This document shows, piece by piece, positions 51,016-59,029 of a stretch of 64,000 nucleotides of DNA. The stretch is from DASUAS01 sp963720765. Lineage in GTDB: Bacteria > Actinomycetota > Acidimicrobiia > IMCC26256 > DASPTH01. The notes below the pieces were generated by a model. That model did not search any database. It was not told the origin of the DNA and saw nothing but the letters and a program-made list of their open reading frames with translations. A program made the translations under genes and the position numbers. The stretch covers positions 186,001 through 250,000 of the forward strand of contig CAVRGS010000001.1 in assembly GCA_963720765.1 (NCBI GenBank), in the 5' to 3' direction. The first letter of the stretch is position 1. Every line of letters begins with the position of its first letter.

Positions 51016-52374
51016 GTGGAGCGACGCATCTTCGGGCTCGAGAACGAGTACGGCGTCACCTGCACCCTCCGCGGCCAGCGCCGCCTCAGCCCCGACGAGG
51101 TCGCCCGCTACCTCTTCCGGCGGGTGGTGAGCTGGGGTCGCTCCAGCAACGTCTTCCTCGAGAACGGCGCCCGCCTCTACCTCGACGTCGGCAGCCACCC
51201 CGAGTACGCCACCCCCGAGTGCGACTCGATCGCCGATCTCGTGGTGCACGACAAGGCGGGGGAGCGCATCCTCGAAGGCCTCGTGCGCAGCGCCGAACAG
51301 CGGCTGCGCGAGGAGGGCATCCGGGGCGAGGTGTACCTGTTCAAGAACAACACCGACTCGGCCGGCAACTCCTACGGCTGTCACGAGAATTACCTCGTCG
51401 AGCGCGAGGGCGACTTCACCAAGTTCACCGACGTGCTGATCCCGTTCCTCGTGACCCGCCAGGTCTACGCCGGTGCCGGCAAGGTGCTGCAGACGGCCCG
51501 CGGCGCGATGTACTGCGTGAGCCAGCGCGCGGAGCACATCTGGGAGGGCGTGTCGAGCGCGACCACACGCTCACGCCCGATCATCAACACGCGCGACGAG
51601 CCTCACGCCGATGCCGAGCGATTCCGCCGGCTCCACGTGATCGTGGGCGACTCCAACATGAGCGAGTACACGACCTTCCTCAAGGTCGGGGCGACGTCGA
51701 TCATGCTGCGCATGCTCGAGGAAGACTCGCGCCCGTGGCGCGACCTCACGCTCGAGAACCCCATCCGCGCCATCCGCGAGATCAGCCACGACATCACGTG
51801 TCGCCGGAGGGTGCGCTTGGCCAACGGGCGCGAGCTGTCGGCGGTGGAGATCCAGGGGGAGTACCTGCAACGCGCGTTGCAGTTCGCCAAGCGCCGCGGC
51901 CTGTCGCCCCTCGAGGAGCAGGCGTTGTCGATGTGGGAGCACGTGATGACCCACCTCGAGAACGACCCGCTCAAGCTCTCGACCGAGGTCGACTGGGTCA
52001 TCAAGTACCACATGATCGAGGCCTACCGCGAGAAGCACGACCTGCAGCTCACCAACCCACGCGTGGCGCTGCTCGACCTCGCGTACCACGACGTCACCCG
52101 GGCACGGTCGCTCTACTACCTGCTCGAGCGTCGCGGCGCCGTCGAACGCACCGCCACCGACGCCGCGATCGAAGAGGCGACGACCACCCCGCCGCAGACG
52201 ACGCGGGCACGCCTGCGCGGCGCGTTCATCAAGCGGGCCAAGGAACGCAAGCGCGACTACACCGTCGACTGGGTGCACCTGAAGCTCAACGACCAGGCCC
52301 AGCGCACGGTGCTGTGCAAGGACCCGTTCAAGTCGCGCGACGACCGGGTCGAGCGGCTGATCGCGTCTCTCTAG
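51016..52374 (+). CDS. pafA: Pup--protein ligase PafA
   Basis: A 452-residue ligase that joins the C-terminal Glu of Pup to substrate lysines with ATP. It opens with RRIFGLENEYGVTCTLRG. Unlike Dop it has no long loop after this segment (compare LSPDEVARYLFRR). SHPEYATPECDSIADLV and NSYGCHENYLVER form the ATP/metal site, and the small C-terminal domain ends KDPFKSRDDRVERLIASL. GTG start with a leaderless-type promoter. DUF3866, pafB and pafC follow closely. Confidence 0.96.
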   Translation: MERRIFGLENEYGVTCTLRGQRRLSPDEVARYLFRRVVSWGRSSNVFLENGARLYLDVGSHPEYATPECDSIADLVVHDKAGERILEGLVRSAEQRLREEGIRGEVYLFKNNTDSAGNSYGCHENYLVEREGDFTKFTDVLIPFLVTRQVYAGAGKVLQTARGAMYCVSQRAEHIWEGVSSATTRSRPIINTRDEPHADAERFRRLHVIVGDSNMSEYTTFLKVGATSIMLRMLEEDSRPWRDLTLENPIRAIREISHDITCRRRVRLANGRELSAVEIQGEYLQRALQFAKRRGLSPLEEQALSMWEHVMTHLENDPLKLSTEVDWVIKYHMIEAYREKHDLQLTNPRVALLDLAYHDVTRARSLYYLLERRGAVERTATDAAIEEATTTPPQTTRARLRGAFIKRAKERKRDYTVDWVHLKLNDQAQRTVLCKDPFKSRDDRVERLIASL

Positions 52375-52377
52375 TCT
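52372..52377 (+). promoter_or_regulatory. -10 element of the DUF3866-pafBC operon
   Basis: TAGTCT, 6 bases before the ATG at 52384; its TAG is also the pafA stop codon. Confidence 0.5.
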
Positions 52378-52383
52378 GCCCGG

Positions 52384-53478
52384 ATGCCGTCGTACCGCAC
52401 CGGTGAGGTCGTGACGCTGCTCGAGGCGCGCCCCGGGCTGCAACGCGTCGAGGTCGACCTGGGCTCGGGCCCCGAACGCGCGTACGCGCTCACGCAGCTC
52501 ACCGGTCCGGTCGGGCTCGGTGACCGGGTCGTCGTGAACACCACTGCAGTCGAGCTCGGCCTCGGCACCGGCGGATGGCACGTGGTGCACTGGAACCTGG
52601 AGCGCGACGGCTGGAGCGAACCGGGCCCCGGTCACATCATCAAGGGCCGCTACACGAGCCTCCAGACCGACGTCGGCAGCACCGAGGAGCACCTCGAGGC
52701 GCTGGCCGAGGTCGAGTCGGTCGACGGCATGCCCGTCGTCGTGGCCGCCCTCCACAGCCAGCTCCCGGCGGTGGCGGCGGCGTTCAAGGCGTGCGCGCCC
52801 GACGCTCGGCTCGCCTACGTGATGACCGACGGCGCGGGTCTGCCGCTCGCGCTCTCCGACCTCGTGGCCAGCGTGCGGGCGGCCGGCCTGATCGACGCCA
52901 CCATCACCTGCGGCCACGCGTTCGGCGGCGACTACGAAGCGGTGTCGGCGTTCTCCGCCCTCGCAGTCGCGCGTCACGTCGCACACGCCGACGCCGCGGT
53001 CATCGTGATGGGGCCCGGCATCGTCGGCACGAACACCCGACTGGGGTTCAGCGGGATGGAGGTCGGGCCGCTCCTCGACGCCGCGAGCGGTCTCGGCGGC
53101 GTGCCCATCGCGTGCTTGCGCGTCTCGTTCGCCGACGGGCGCGACCGGCACGTCGGGCTGTCGCACCACAGCGCGACTGCCCTGCGGATCGCCGCGCGCG
53201 AGCGGGTGCAGGTGGCGGTGCCGCGCCTGGCCGATCCCACGCACGATCGTCGACTGCGCGACGACCTGGTCGCCGCCGGGATCGACCGCCGCCACGACCT
53301 GGTCGACGTCGATGCACCCGATGCGTTGGCCCTGTTCGCGCAGCACGGCTTGCACATCGCGTCGATGGGCCGCCCGGCGGCAGACGACCCCGCGCTCTTC
53401 CAGGCCGCGGCCGCGGCCGGCGCGTTGGCGGCGCGCCACCTCAGCACCGACGCCCGTCGGATCGACGCTGATGGCTGA
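52384..53478 (+). CDS. DUF3866 family protein
   Basis: A 364-residue protein of unknown function. The N-terminus (SYRTGEVVTLLEARPGLQRV) looks like a small beta barrel. The centre has GHIIKGRYTSLQTDVGSTEE, MPVVVAALHSQLPAVAAAF, TCGHAFGGDYEAVSAF and VIVMGPGIVGTNTRLGFSG, a glycine-rich pattern that suggests nucleotide or phosphate binding. HHSATALRIA follows. It overlaps pafB by 8 bases, so it is co-translated with the WYL regulators. Confidence 0.8.
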   Translation: MPSYRTGEVVTLLEARPGLQRVEVDLGSGPERAYALTQLTGPVGLGDRVVVNTTAVELGLGTGGWHVVHWNLERDGWSEPGPGHIIKGRYTSLQTDVGSTEEHLEALAEVESVDGMPVVVAALHSQLPAVAAAFKACAPDARLAYVMTDGAGLPLALSDLVASVRAAGLIDATITCGHAFGGDYEAVSAFSALAVARHVAHADAAVIVMGPGIVGTNTRLGFSGMEVGPLLDAASGLGGVPIACLRVSFADGRDRHVGLSHHSATALRIAARERVQVAVPRLADPTHDRRLRDDLVAAGIDRRHDLVDVDAPDALALFAQHGLHIASMGRPAADDPALFQAAAAAGALAARHLSTDARRIDADG

Positions 53479-54418
53479 CCGTCTCGAGCGTCTGGTGAAC
53501 CTGACCGCGACGCTGCTCGAGACGCGCCGCCCACTCACCCTCGACGAGCTCTCCGATCGCGTCGAGCCTCGCTACCCCGAGGAGCTGGCGTCGCGGCGGC
53601 GCCAGTTCGAGCGCGACAAGGAGACGCTGCGGGAGCTCGGCATCCCCATCCGCATCGAGACCGTCGACGGCTTCGGCTCCGAGCAGGCGTACCGGATCCA
53701 CCCCGACGACTACTACCTCCCCGAGCTCGAGCTCACCGAGGCGGAGCTCGCCGCGCTGCACGTGGCGGTCACCGCGGTGCGGCTCGAAGGCGATGCCGGC
53801 CGCGAGGGCCTGGCCAAGCTCGGGGGCGTGGCGGGGGAGGGGGCCGACAGCCCCTTCGCCCAGCTCGACGTCACCCCGGGCCTGGCGGTCCTGTTCGACG
53901 CGGTGAGCCGCCACGCGCCGGTGTCCTTCGGGTACCGGGGCGACGTCCGCCACCTGGACCCCTACGGCGTGCTGCTGCGGTTCGGGCACTGGTACGTCGT
54001 CGGCCACGACCACGATCGCGACGCGCCCCGTGCCTTCCGGGTCGATCGCATCGAGGGCGAGGCCGAGCTCGGCCGGGCCGGGTCGTTCACACCCCCCGAG
54101 GGCGTCGATCCCGCCGACTACGTGCGAGCCGACCCGATGACCTACGGCGAGGACCAGCCCGTCGACGCCCACGTGCTCGTCGACGCGCCCCGCGCAGGCT
54201 GGGTCATCGACCAGCTCGGTGAGGAGGCGGTGTTCGAGCGCCGACCCGACGGCGCGGTCGTGGTGACCCTCCCGGTGGTCAACCGTGCCGCGTTCCGCTC
54301 GTGGGTGATCGACCTGCTCGACCACGCCGAGGTGCTGTCTCCACGCGAGCTGCGCGCCGACATGGTCGCGTGGCTCGACGCGGTCGTCGCCGCGTCCCAC
54401 CGGGGCGCCGCGCGGTGA
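53471..54418 (+). CDS. pafB: WYL-domain transcriptional regulator PafB
   Basis: A 315-residue regulator. The N-terminal winged helix-turn-helix (RLVNLTATLLETRRPLTLDE) is followed by an arginine-rich linker (SRRRQFERDKETLRELGIP). A WYL domain (LRFGHWYVVGHDHDR to AFRVDRI) and the WCX domain end the protein. In mycobacteria PafB and PafC together activate the LexA-independent DNA damage response; the WYL domain is thought to bind single-stranded DNA. The start lies inside the end of the DUF3866 gene; the stop overlaps pafC (GTGA). Confidence 0.92.
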   Translation: MADRLERLVNLTATLLETRRPLTLDELSDRVEPRYPEELASRRRQFERDKETLRELGIPIRIETVDGFGSEQAYRIHPDDYYLPELELTEAELAALHVAVTAVRLEGDAGREGLAKLGGVAGEGADSPFAQLDVTPGLAVLFDAVSRHAPVSFGYRGDVRHLDPYGVLLRFGHWYVVGHDHDRDAPRAFRVDRIEGEAELGRAGSFTPPEGVDPADYVRADPMTYGEDQPVDAHVLVDAPRAGWVIDQLGEEAVFERRPDGAVVVTLPVVNRAAFRSWVIDLLDHAEVLSPRELRADMVAWLDAVVAASHRGAAR

Positions 54419-55356
54419 GTCGCCCACTCGTCGGACCGCGACTGCAACGCGTCCTCGCGCTCGTGCCGTGGATCCTCGCGCACCCCGGCGTCACGCTCGC
54501 CGAGCTCGCGACGCGCTTCGAGGTGTCCGAGCGCGAGCTCGAACGCGACCTCGAGCTGCTCCCCATGTGTGGACTCCCGCCGTACACCGCCGACCGTCTG
54601 ATCGACGTGTCGGTGATCGACGGCGGCGTCGAGATCCGACTCGCCGAGTACTTCGAGCGACCGCTGCGTCTCACTCCGGCCGAAGGTCTCGCGCTGCTCG
54701 CGGCAGGCCGCGCGTTGCTCGCGGTGCCGGGCTCCGACGCCGACGGCCCGCTCGCCACCGCGCTCGCCAAGCTCGACGACGCCTTGGGCGCACCCGGCAC
54801 CCTCGCGGTCGACGTCGGCGCGAGCGACCAGCTCGAACGACTGCAGGACGCGACCGCGAACGACGAGCGCGTCGAGATCGACTACTACTCCTTCGCCCGC
54901 GACGAGATGACGACGCGCGTCATCGACCCGTGGCGGGTGTTCCATGCGTTCGGCACCTGGTACGTCGCGGGGTGGTGTCACCGCGCCGAGGGCGAGCGAC
55001 TCTTCCGCGTCGACCGCGTGCGGGCGGTGCGCGCGACCGGCGAGCGCTTCGACCCCGCGACACGAGGCGACGACGAACTGCGCGACCTCGTCTACCACCC
55101 GAGTCCCGACGACCCGCGCGTGAAGTTGCGCCTCGCCCCGGCCGCCGAATGGGTCGTGGAGAGCCATCCGCACGAATCGGCAACTCGGCGGAAGGACGGC
55201 TCCTGGGACGTCGTGCTCGCCGTGAGTGAACCGGCCTGGCTCGAGCGGCTCCTCGTGGGACTCGGTCGCGACGCCACCGTGGTCGCACCGGCCGATCTCG
55301 TCGACCTCGGCGGAGCCGCGGCCGGACGGCTGCGCGCCCGATACGGCGCCGAGTGA
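54415..55356 (+). CDS. pafC: WYL-domain transcriptional regulator PafC
   Basis: A 313-residue partner of PafB. The DNA-binding part (LQRVLALVPWILAHPGVTLA, RFEVSERELERDLELLPMCG) is followed by the WYL segment FHAFGTWYVAGWCHRAEGER with LFRVDRVRAV. Its GTG overlaps the PafB stop, so the two are made in step, consistent with a heterodimer. Paralogous to PafB by tandem duplication. Confidence 0.92.
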   Translation: MSRPLVGPRLQRVLALVPWILAHPGVTLAELATRFEVSERELERDLELLPMCGLPPYTADRLIDVSVIDGGVEIRLAEYFERPLRLTPAEGLALLAAGRALLAVPGSDADGPLATALAKLDDALGAPGTLAVDVGASDQLERLQDATANDERVEIDYYSFARDEMTTRVIDPWRVFHAFGTWYVAGWCHRAEGERLFRVDRVRAVRATGERFDPATRGDDELRDLVYHPSPDDPRVKLRLAPAAEWVVESHPHESATRRKDGSWDVVLAVSEPAWLERLLVGLGRDATVVAPADLVDLGGAAAGRLRARYGAE

Positions 55357-55409
55357 GTCGACGGCGGTGATACCTGGGCCCCGCGTCCGGTTCTGCGGGT
55401 CGGATCTGC

Positions 55410-55440
55410 GAGGATGGGCCCCGTGGAGCATCTTCGGTGA
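55410..55440 (+). promoter_or_regulatory. possible leaderless 5-codon upstream frame coupled to lepB
   Basis: GAGGAT (55410-55415) is followed by 7 bases and then GTG GAG CAT CTT CGG TGA (55423-55440). The TGA overlaps the GTG of lepB. Translation of this tiny frame could deliver ribosomes to lepB, which has no ribosome site of its own. Confidence 0.3.
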
Positions 55441-56168
55441 CCGACGACGTCGAGACCCCCACCCTCGTCGATCCACCGTCCGGTGATGCGCCACCCCCGT
55501 CGGACAACGGTTCGGGGGGCGACGGACCGGGAGAGCCCGAGCAACCACCCCGGGGCGACACCAAGCGCAGCGCGAAGCGCGCCGCACTGGAGTGGGGGAT
55601 CCTCATCGTGGTGGCGATCGTCATCGCCATCGTCATCAAGACGTTCCTGTTCCAGGCGTTCTACATCCCGTCGGAGTCGATGGTGCCGACGCTCCAAGTC
55701 GGCGACCGCGTGCTCGTCAACAAGCTGAGCTACGACCTCCACGACCTCCACCGCGGCGACATCGTCGTGTTCGCGGCCGAGCCGAACGTGGAATGGCACC
55801 GCACCGACATCGACGACCTGGTGAAGCGGGTCATCGCGCTGCCGGGCGAGACCATCACCCAGTGCGAGACCACTCGCGTGTGCATCGACGGTCGTCTGCT
55901 CGACGAGAGCTACCTGCCGAAGGGCACCGTCACGAGCATCCCCACGACGCTGCCGTACATCACGAACGCGGCAGGCAAGAAGACCCTCGTGTGCGACGCC
56001 GACAGTCCCGAGGGCGGCTGCAAGGTGCCCGCGGGCAAGGTGTTCGTGATGGGCGACAACCGCACGAACTCTTCGGATGCGCGCGTCAACGGGCCGATCA
56101 AGGAGTCGAGCATCGTCGGCCGCGTCTTCCTCCGCATCTGGCCGCCAGGACGCATCGGCTTCATGTAG
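55437..56168 (+). CDS. lepB: signal peptidase I
   Basis: A 243-residue type I signal peptidase that cleaves Sec and Tat signal peptides outside the membrane. A Pro/Asp/Gly-rich cytoplasmic tail (about 45 residues) precedes one membrane helix (WGILIVVAIVIAIVI). The catalytic Ser81 is in IPSESMVPTL and Lys130 in DDLVKRVIALPGE, with GDNRTNSSDAR near the end. A Cys pair (TQCETTRVC) in the insertion may form a disulfide. GTG at 55437 is the only plausible start. Confidence 0.93.
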   Translation: MTDDVETPTLVDPPSGDAPPPSDNGSGGDGPGEPEQPPRGDTKRSAKRAALEWGILIVVAIVIAIVIKTFLFQAFYIPSESMVPTLQVGDRVLVNKLSYDLHDLHRGDIVVFAAEPNVEWHRTDIDDLVKRVIALPGETITQCETTRVCIDGRLLDESYLPKGTVTSIPTTLPYITNAAGKKTLVCDADSPEGGCKVPAGKVFVMGDNRTNSSDARVNGPIKESSIVGRVFLRIWPPGRIGFM

Positions 56169-56183
56169 CGCGAGCCGGGTTGG

Positions 56184-56888
56184 TCAGGTGGTGAACTCGC
56201 CCACGGTCGCGACCATGCGGGCGACGTGATCGGAGTACACCGCGTCGATGTCCATCACGAGCAGCTCGCGGAGGTGACGCACCTCCTGTGCGTCCCAACC
56301 GAACGTCTGCACGCCGAACCGATGGAACAGCCCGACGAGGCCGGCCGACCAGTCGGAGCGGTGCATGTTCACCACCCCGATGCCGAGCTCGGCGAGACGG
56401 GCCGCGTGGCGCTCGAGCGGGATGTCCACCCGCCGCCGCCGCACCGAGTGCACCAGGTGCGCCTCGGGCGCCTTCGCTCCCAGCTTCACCAGGAGGTCGG
56501 TCTTCGACGAGCACAGCCAGAGTCGGTCGAGCGCACCGGCGGCCCGGGCCACGTCGAGCAGCACGGTGCCGGCCGCCGGGTCGTAGACGTCGAGCGACAG
56601 CTCGTAGTCGGTGCCGAGCGTGGCGTAGAGGTCGGCGAGTCGCGGGACGTCGAGCTCGGCCAGCTCGGCGGCACTGCTCTGGCTGACCCGCCTGCGTCGC
56701 CAGCCCGACCGGGCCACGGCCCCGTGGACCAGGACCACCTCGCCGTCGGCGCTCAGGCGGGCGTCGGACTCCAGGCCCCGGGCGCCCAGATCGAGAGCCA
56801 GGCGGAAGGCAGCCAGCGTGTTCTCGGGAGCGTCGGCGCTGGCGCCGCGGTGGGCGAAGGTGATCGGGGCGACGGTCTGGGGGTCCAC
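56184..56888 (-). CDS. glycerophosphodiester phosphodiesterase
   Basis: A 234-residue GDPD-family TIM-barrel enzyme that hydrolyses glycerophosphodiesters to glycerol-3-phosphate. The signature FAHRGASADAPENTLAAFRL, the metal ligands in LESDARLSADGEVVLVHG and the late strand GVQTFGWDAQEV are present. No signal peptide, so it is cytoplasmic. GTG start at 56888. Convergent with lepB, with a 15-base gap. Confidence 0.88.
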   Translation of the reverse strand: MDPQTVAPITFAHRGASADAPENTLAAFRLALDLGARGLESDARLSADGEVVLVHGAVARSGWRRRRVSQSSAAELAELDVPRLADLYATLGTDYELSLDVYDPAAGTVLLDVARAAGALDRLWLCSSKTDLLVKLGAKAPEAHLVHSVRRRRVDIPLERHAARLAELGIGVVNMHRSDWSAGLVGLFHRFGVQTFGWDAQEVRHLRELLVMDIDAVYSDHVARMVATVGEFTT

Positions 56889-57001
56889 AGACTGATTGTT
56901 ACCCCTGTCGCACTCGATCAGCCGTTCTCAAGTGGCCCGGCCCGACGTGCCGATGCCTGCACGCAAGTGGGCCACGAGCGATCTGGGAGGTGGGGCCCGA
57001 C

Positions 57002-57346
57002 ATGACCACGGTTCGAGCCCAGTGCCCGGGGTGCGGGGACGTGCAACTGCACATCGACGACCTCACCGTCCGGGTGTGCCATGACGAAGACGTCCCGAGC
57101 GCGTACCGATTCCGCTGCCCCGGGTGCGAGCAGACGGTGCACCGTGAGGCGAGCCCGCGGATCGTGGACCTGCTCGTGTCCGCCGGCGCCCCGCAGGAGA
57201 CCTGGCACTGGCCGGCCGAGCTCTCGGAGCTGCGCGCCGGCCCGCCGCTCACCCCCGACGACCTCCTCGACCTGCACGTGCTGCTCGAGGACGACGGTTG
57301 GTTCGACGACCTCGTGGCCTTGGTCCGACGCACGACGCCCGAGTAG
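57002..57346 (+). CDS. small zinc-ribbon protein, unknown
   Basis: A 114-residue protein with one zinc ribbon: CPGCGDVQLH near the N-terminus and RFRCPGCEQTVHRE after it, ending in an acidic helical tail. GGGAGGTGG lies 7 bases before the ATG at 57002. It is followed at 9 bases by another small gene and then tatA. No known function. Confidence 0.65.
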   Translation: MTTVRAQCPGCGDVQLHIDDLTVRVCHDEDVPSAYRFRCPGCEQTVHREASPRIVDLLVSAGAPQETWHWPAELSELRAGPPLTPDDLLDLHVLLEDDGWFDDLVALVRRTTPE

Positions 57347-57349
57347 CAT
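57344..57349 (+). promoter_or_regulatory. -10 element of the small membrane gene
   Basis: TAGCAT, 6 bases before the ATG at 57356; its TAG is the stop of the preceding gene. Confidence 0.4.
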
Positions 57350-57355
57350 CCCTCC

Positions 57356-57601
57356 ATGATGGCCGTCTGGGTGGTCGTGGTGGTCTTGGGTGTAGGAGCG
57401 GCAGCTGCCGCCTATGCCACCCGTCGCCATGGCGACGACGTCGAGCCTTCGGTCCGTGAGTTCACCGAGTTCCGTGACGCGATCTCGCGTCAGGTGGCCG
57501 GAGTCCACACCGACACGAGGACGACCCGTCGTCACCTCGACCGGGAACCGGTGGGCCCTCCGACGTCCACCGACCCGCACCGCGACGAACACCGGTCCTA
57601 G
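57356..57601 (+). CDS. small membrane-anchored protein
   Basis: An 81-residue protein with an N-terminal membrane helix (AVWVVVVVLGVGAAAAAYA) and a charged cytoplasmic-type tail containing VREFTEFRDAISRQVAGV. No family recognised. Confidence 0.55.
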   Translation: MMAVWVVVVVLGVGAAAAAYATRRHGDDVEPSVREFTEFRDAISRQVAGVHTDTRTTRRHLDREPVGPPTSTDPHRDEHRS

Positions 57602-57633
57602 ACGCCCGTCGTAAGGGCCGGTACCGGCGGGGT

Positions 57634-57639
57634 TAGGCT
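57634..57639 (+). promoter_or_regulatory. -10 element of tatA-tatC
   Basis: TAGGCT, about 33 bases before the tatA ATG. Here a leader with a GGAAAGGAAG ribosome site is present, in contrast to the leaderless genes. Confidence 0.5.
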
Positions 57640-57672
57640 GTCGTCGGGTCAGCCCGGCGGAAAGGAAGCCCG

Positions 57673-57996
57673 ATGCCCTCGCTCGGCCCGGCCGAGATCC
57701 TCGTGGTCCTCGTGATCGCGTTGCTCGTCTTCGGCCCCGACAAGATGCCCGAGATCGCCAAGCAGGTGGGGAAGGGCTTCCGCGAGTTCCGTCGCGTGCA
57801 GCAGCACCTCAAGAGCGAGCTGCGCGACGTGGTGTCCGAATTCGACTCGCCGTCCACCGCCACGGTGGAGCAGCAGGCCGTGCCCATGCTGCCACCGAAG
57901 GACGCTCCGGCTCCCGAAGCGTCGACCGAGTCCACTCCCGAAGTTGCGGCCCCGCTTCCGAGCCCCGAGCCGGACGCACCCAGCGATCCCGCCTGA
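57673..57996 (+). CDS. tatA: twin-arginine translocase subunit TatA/TatB family
   Basis: A 107-residue pore-forming or TatB-type subunit. The N-terminus SLGPAEILVVLVIALLVFGP is the membrane helix, followed by the conserved FGPDKMPEIAKQVGKGFREF amphipathic helix. The Glu at the start of the helix (AEIL) is a TatA/TatB mark. The tail is Pro/Glu-rich. tatC follows after 8 bases. Confidence 0.92.
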   Translation: MPSLGPAEILVVLVIALLVFGPDKMPEIAKQVGKGFREFRRVQQHLKSELRDVVSEFDSPSTATVEQQAVPMLPPKDAPAPEASTESTPEVAAPLPSPEPDAPSDPA

Positions 57997-58004
57997 TTCG
58001 CCCC

Positions 58005-58748
58005 GTGCCGTTCCGCAACAAGGAGAGCAACCCCGAAGGCCGCATGACGGTCTTCGAGCATCTCGGCGAACTCCGCCGACGATTGATGATCTCGATCCTG
58101 GCCGTCGTGGTGGCGGGGACGATCGTCTTCATCTTCGCCCCGGAGATCATCAGCTGGCTGATCCAGTTCTACAACGACGCCGCACCGAAGGGCACGCCGA
58201 ACAAGTTCATCTTCACCGGACCGCTCGACGCCTTCGCGACCCGCCTCAAGATCGCCACCTACGGCGGCATCGTCCTCGCGTTGCCGGTGTGGCTCTGGCA
58301 GCTGTGGCGCTTCATCACCCCGGGCCTCACGCGCAACGAGAAGAAGTACGCCATCCCGTTCGTCTCCTCGTCGATCGTGCTGTTCGTGATGGGCGGCTTC
58401 GTCGCGCTGCTCACGCTCGAGCCCGCCCTCAAGTTCCTGCTGGGCATCGGCGGCTCCGACCTCCAGCCGCTGCTCACCGCAGACAAGTACATCTCGCTCG
58501 TGTCGCTGATGATCCTGGCGTTCGGGTTGTCGTTCGAGTTCCCGGTGGTCCTGGTGTTCCTCCTGATCGCCCGAGTGCTCACCACGGCACAGCTGCGAAG
58601 CTGGCGCCGGTACGCGGCGGTGATCATCGTGGCGTTCGCCGCGATCATCACGCCGAGCCAGGACCCGTACTCGTTGTTCGCCATGGCGATCCCGATGTAC
58701 ATCTTCTACGAGGCGTCGATCGTCATCGGAAGGGCCATGAAGCGATGA
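58005..58748 (+). CDS. tatC: Sec-independent protein translocase TatC
   Basis: A 247-residue six-helix receptor for twin-arginine signal peptides. It shows MTVFEHLGELRRRLMIS, with the signal-binding Glu, and FWRFITPGLT-type loop WQLWRFITPGLTRNEKKY. PFVSSSIVLFVMGGFVAL and the final AAIITPSQDPYSLF follow. The usual last segment is complete. GTG start at 58005. The stop overlaps the next small gene (ATGA). Confidence 0.95.
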   Translation: MPFRNKESNPEGRMTVFEHLGELRRRLMISILAVVVAGTIVFIFAPEIISWLIQFYNDAAPKGTPNKFIFTGPLDAFATRLKIATYGGIVLALPVWLWQLWRFITPGLTRNEKKYAIPFVSSSIVLFVMGGFVALLTLEPALKFLLGIGGSDLQPLLTADKYISLVSLMILAFGLSFEFPVVLVFLLIARVLTTAQLRSWRRYAAVIIVAFAAIITPSQDPYSLFAMAIPMYIFYEASIVIGRAMKR

Positions 58749-59006
58749 GTCAGCGCAGAGGGTCGAAGCGCGGGTCGAGTTGGAAGCCGCCGCGCGACCG
58801 TCGCGAGATCGTGATCGCCGTCCTCGCGTCGCTCGCGGTGGTCGTGGTCACCGCGGCGTTGCTCTGGTTCCTGCGGCCGAACCGCGACTCGGGGTCGACG
58901 ACGACGAGCGAGACCGTCACCACGCCCACCACCGTCGCACCGACCACGACGTCCCGCACCGACCACCGCACCGACCACCGCGCCGGCCGCCCCGTCGACG
59001 CCCTGA
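58745..59006 (+). CDS. small membrane protein downstream of tatC, apparent 1-base frameshift near 58954
   Basis: It starts SQRRGSKRGSSWKPPRDRRE, then a membrane helix (IVIAVLASLAVVVVTAALLW) and a Thr/Pro-rich outer tail. As written, the frame runs on into helY as if the two were fused. Removing one C from the CCC at 58953-58955 gives instead a natural Pro/Thr/Ala tail (APTTAPTTAPAAPSTP) and a TGA at 59004-59006. A ribosome site and start of helY then follow. I take it as a separate protein of about 86 residues; function unknown. Confidence 0.6.
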
Positions 59007-59029
59007 GCGGTCCGGGAGAAGGCGGCGAC

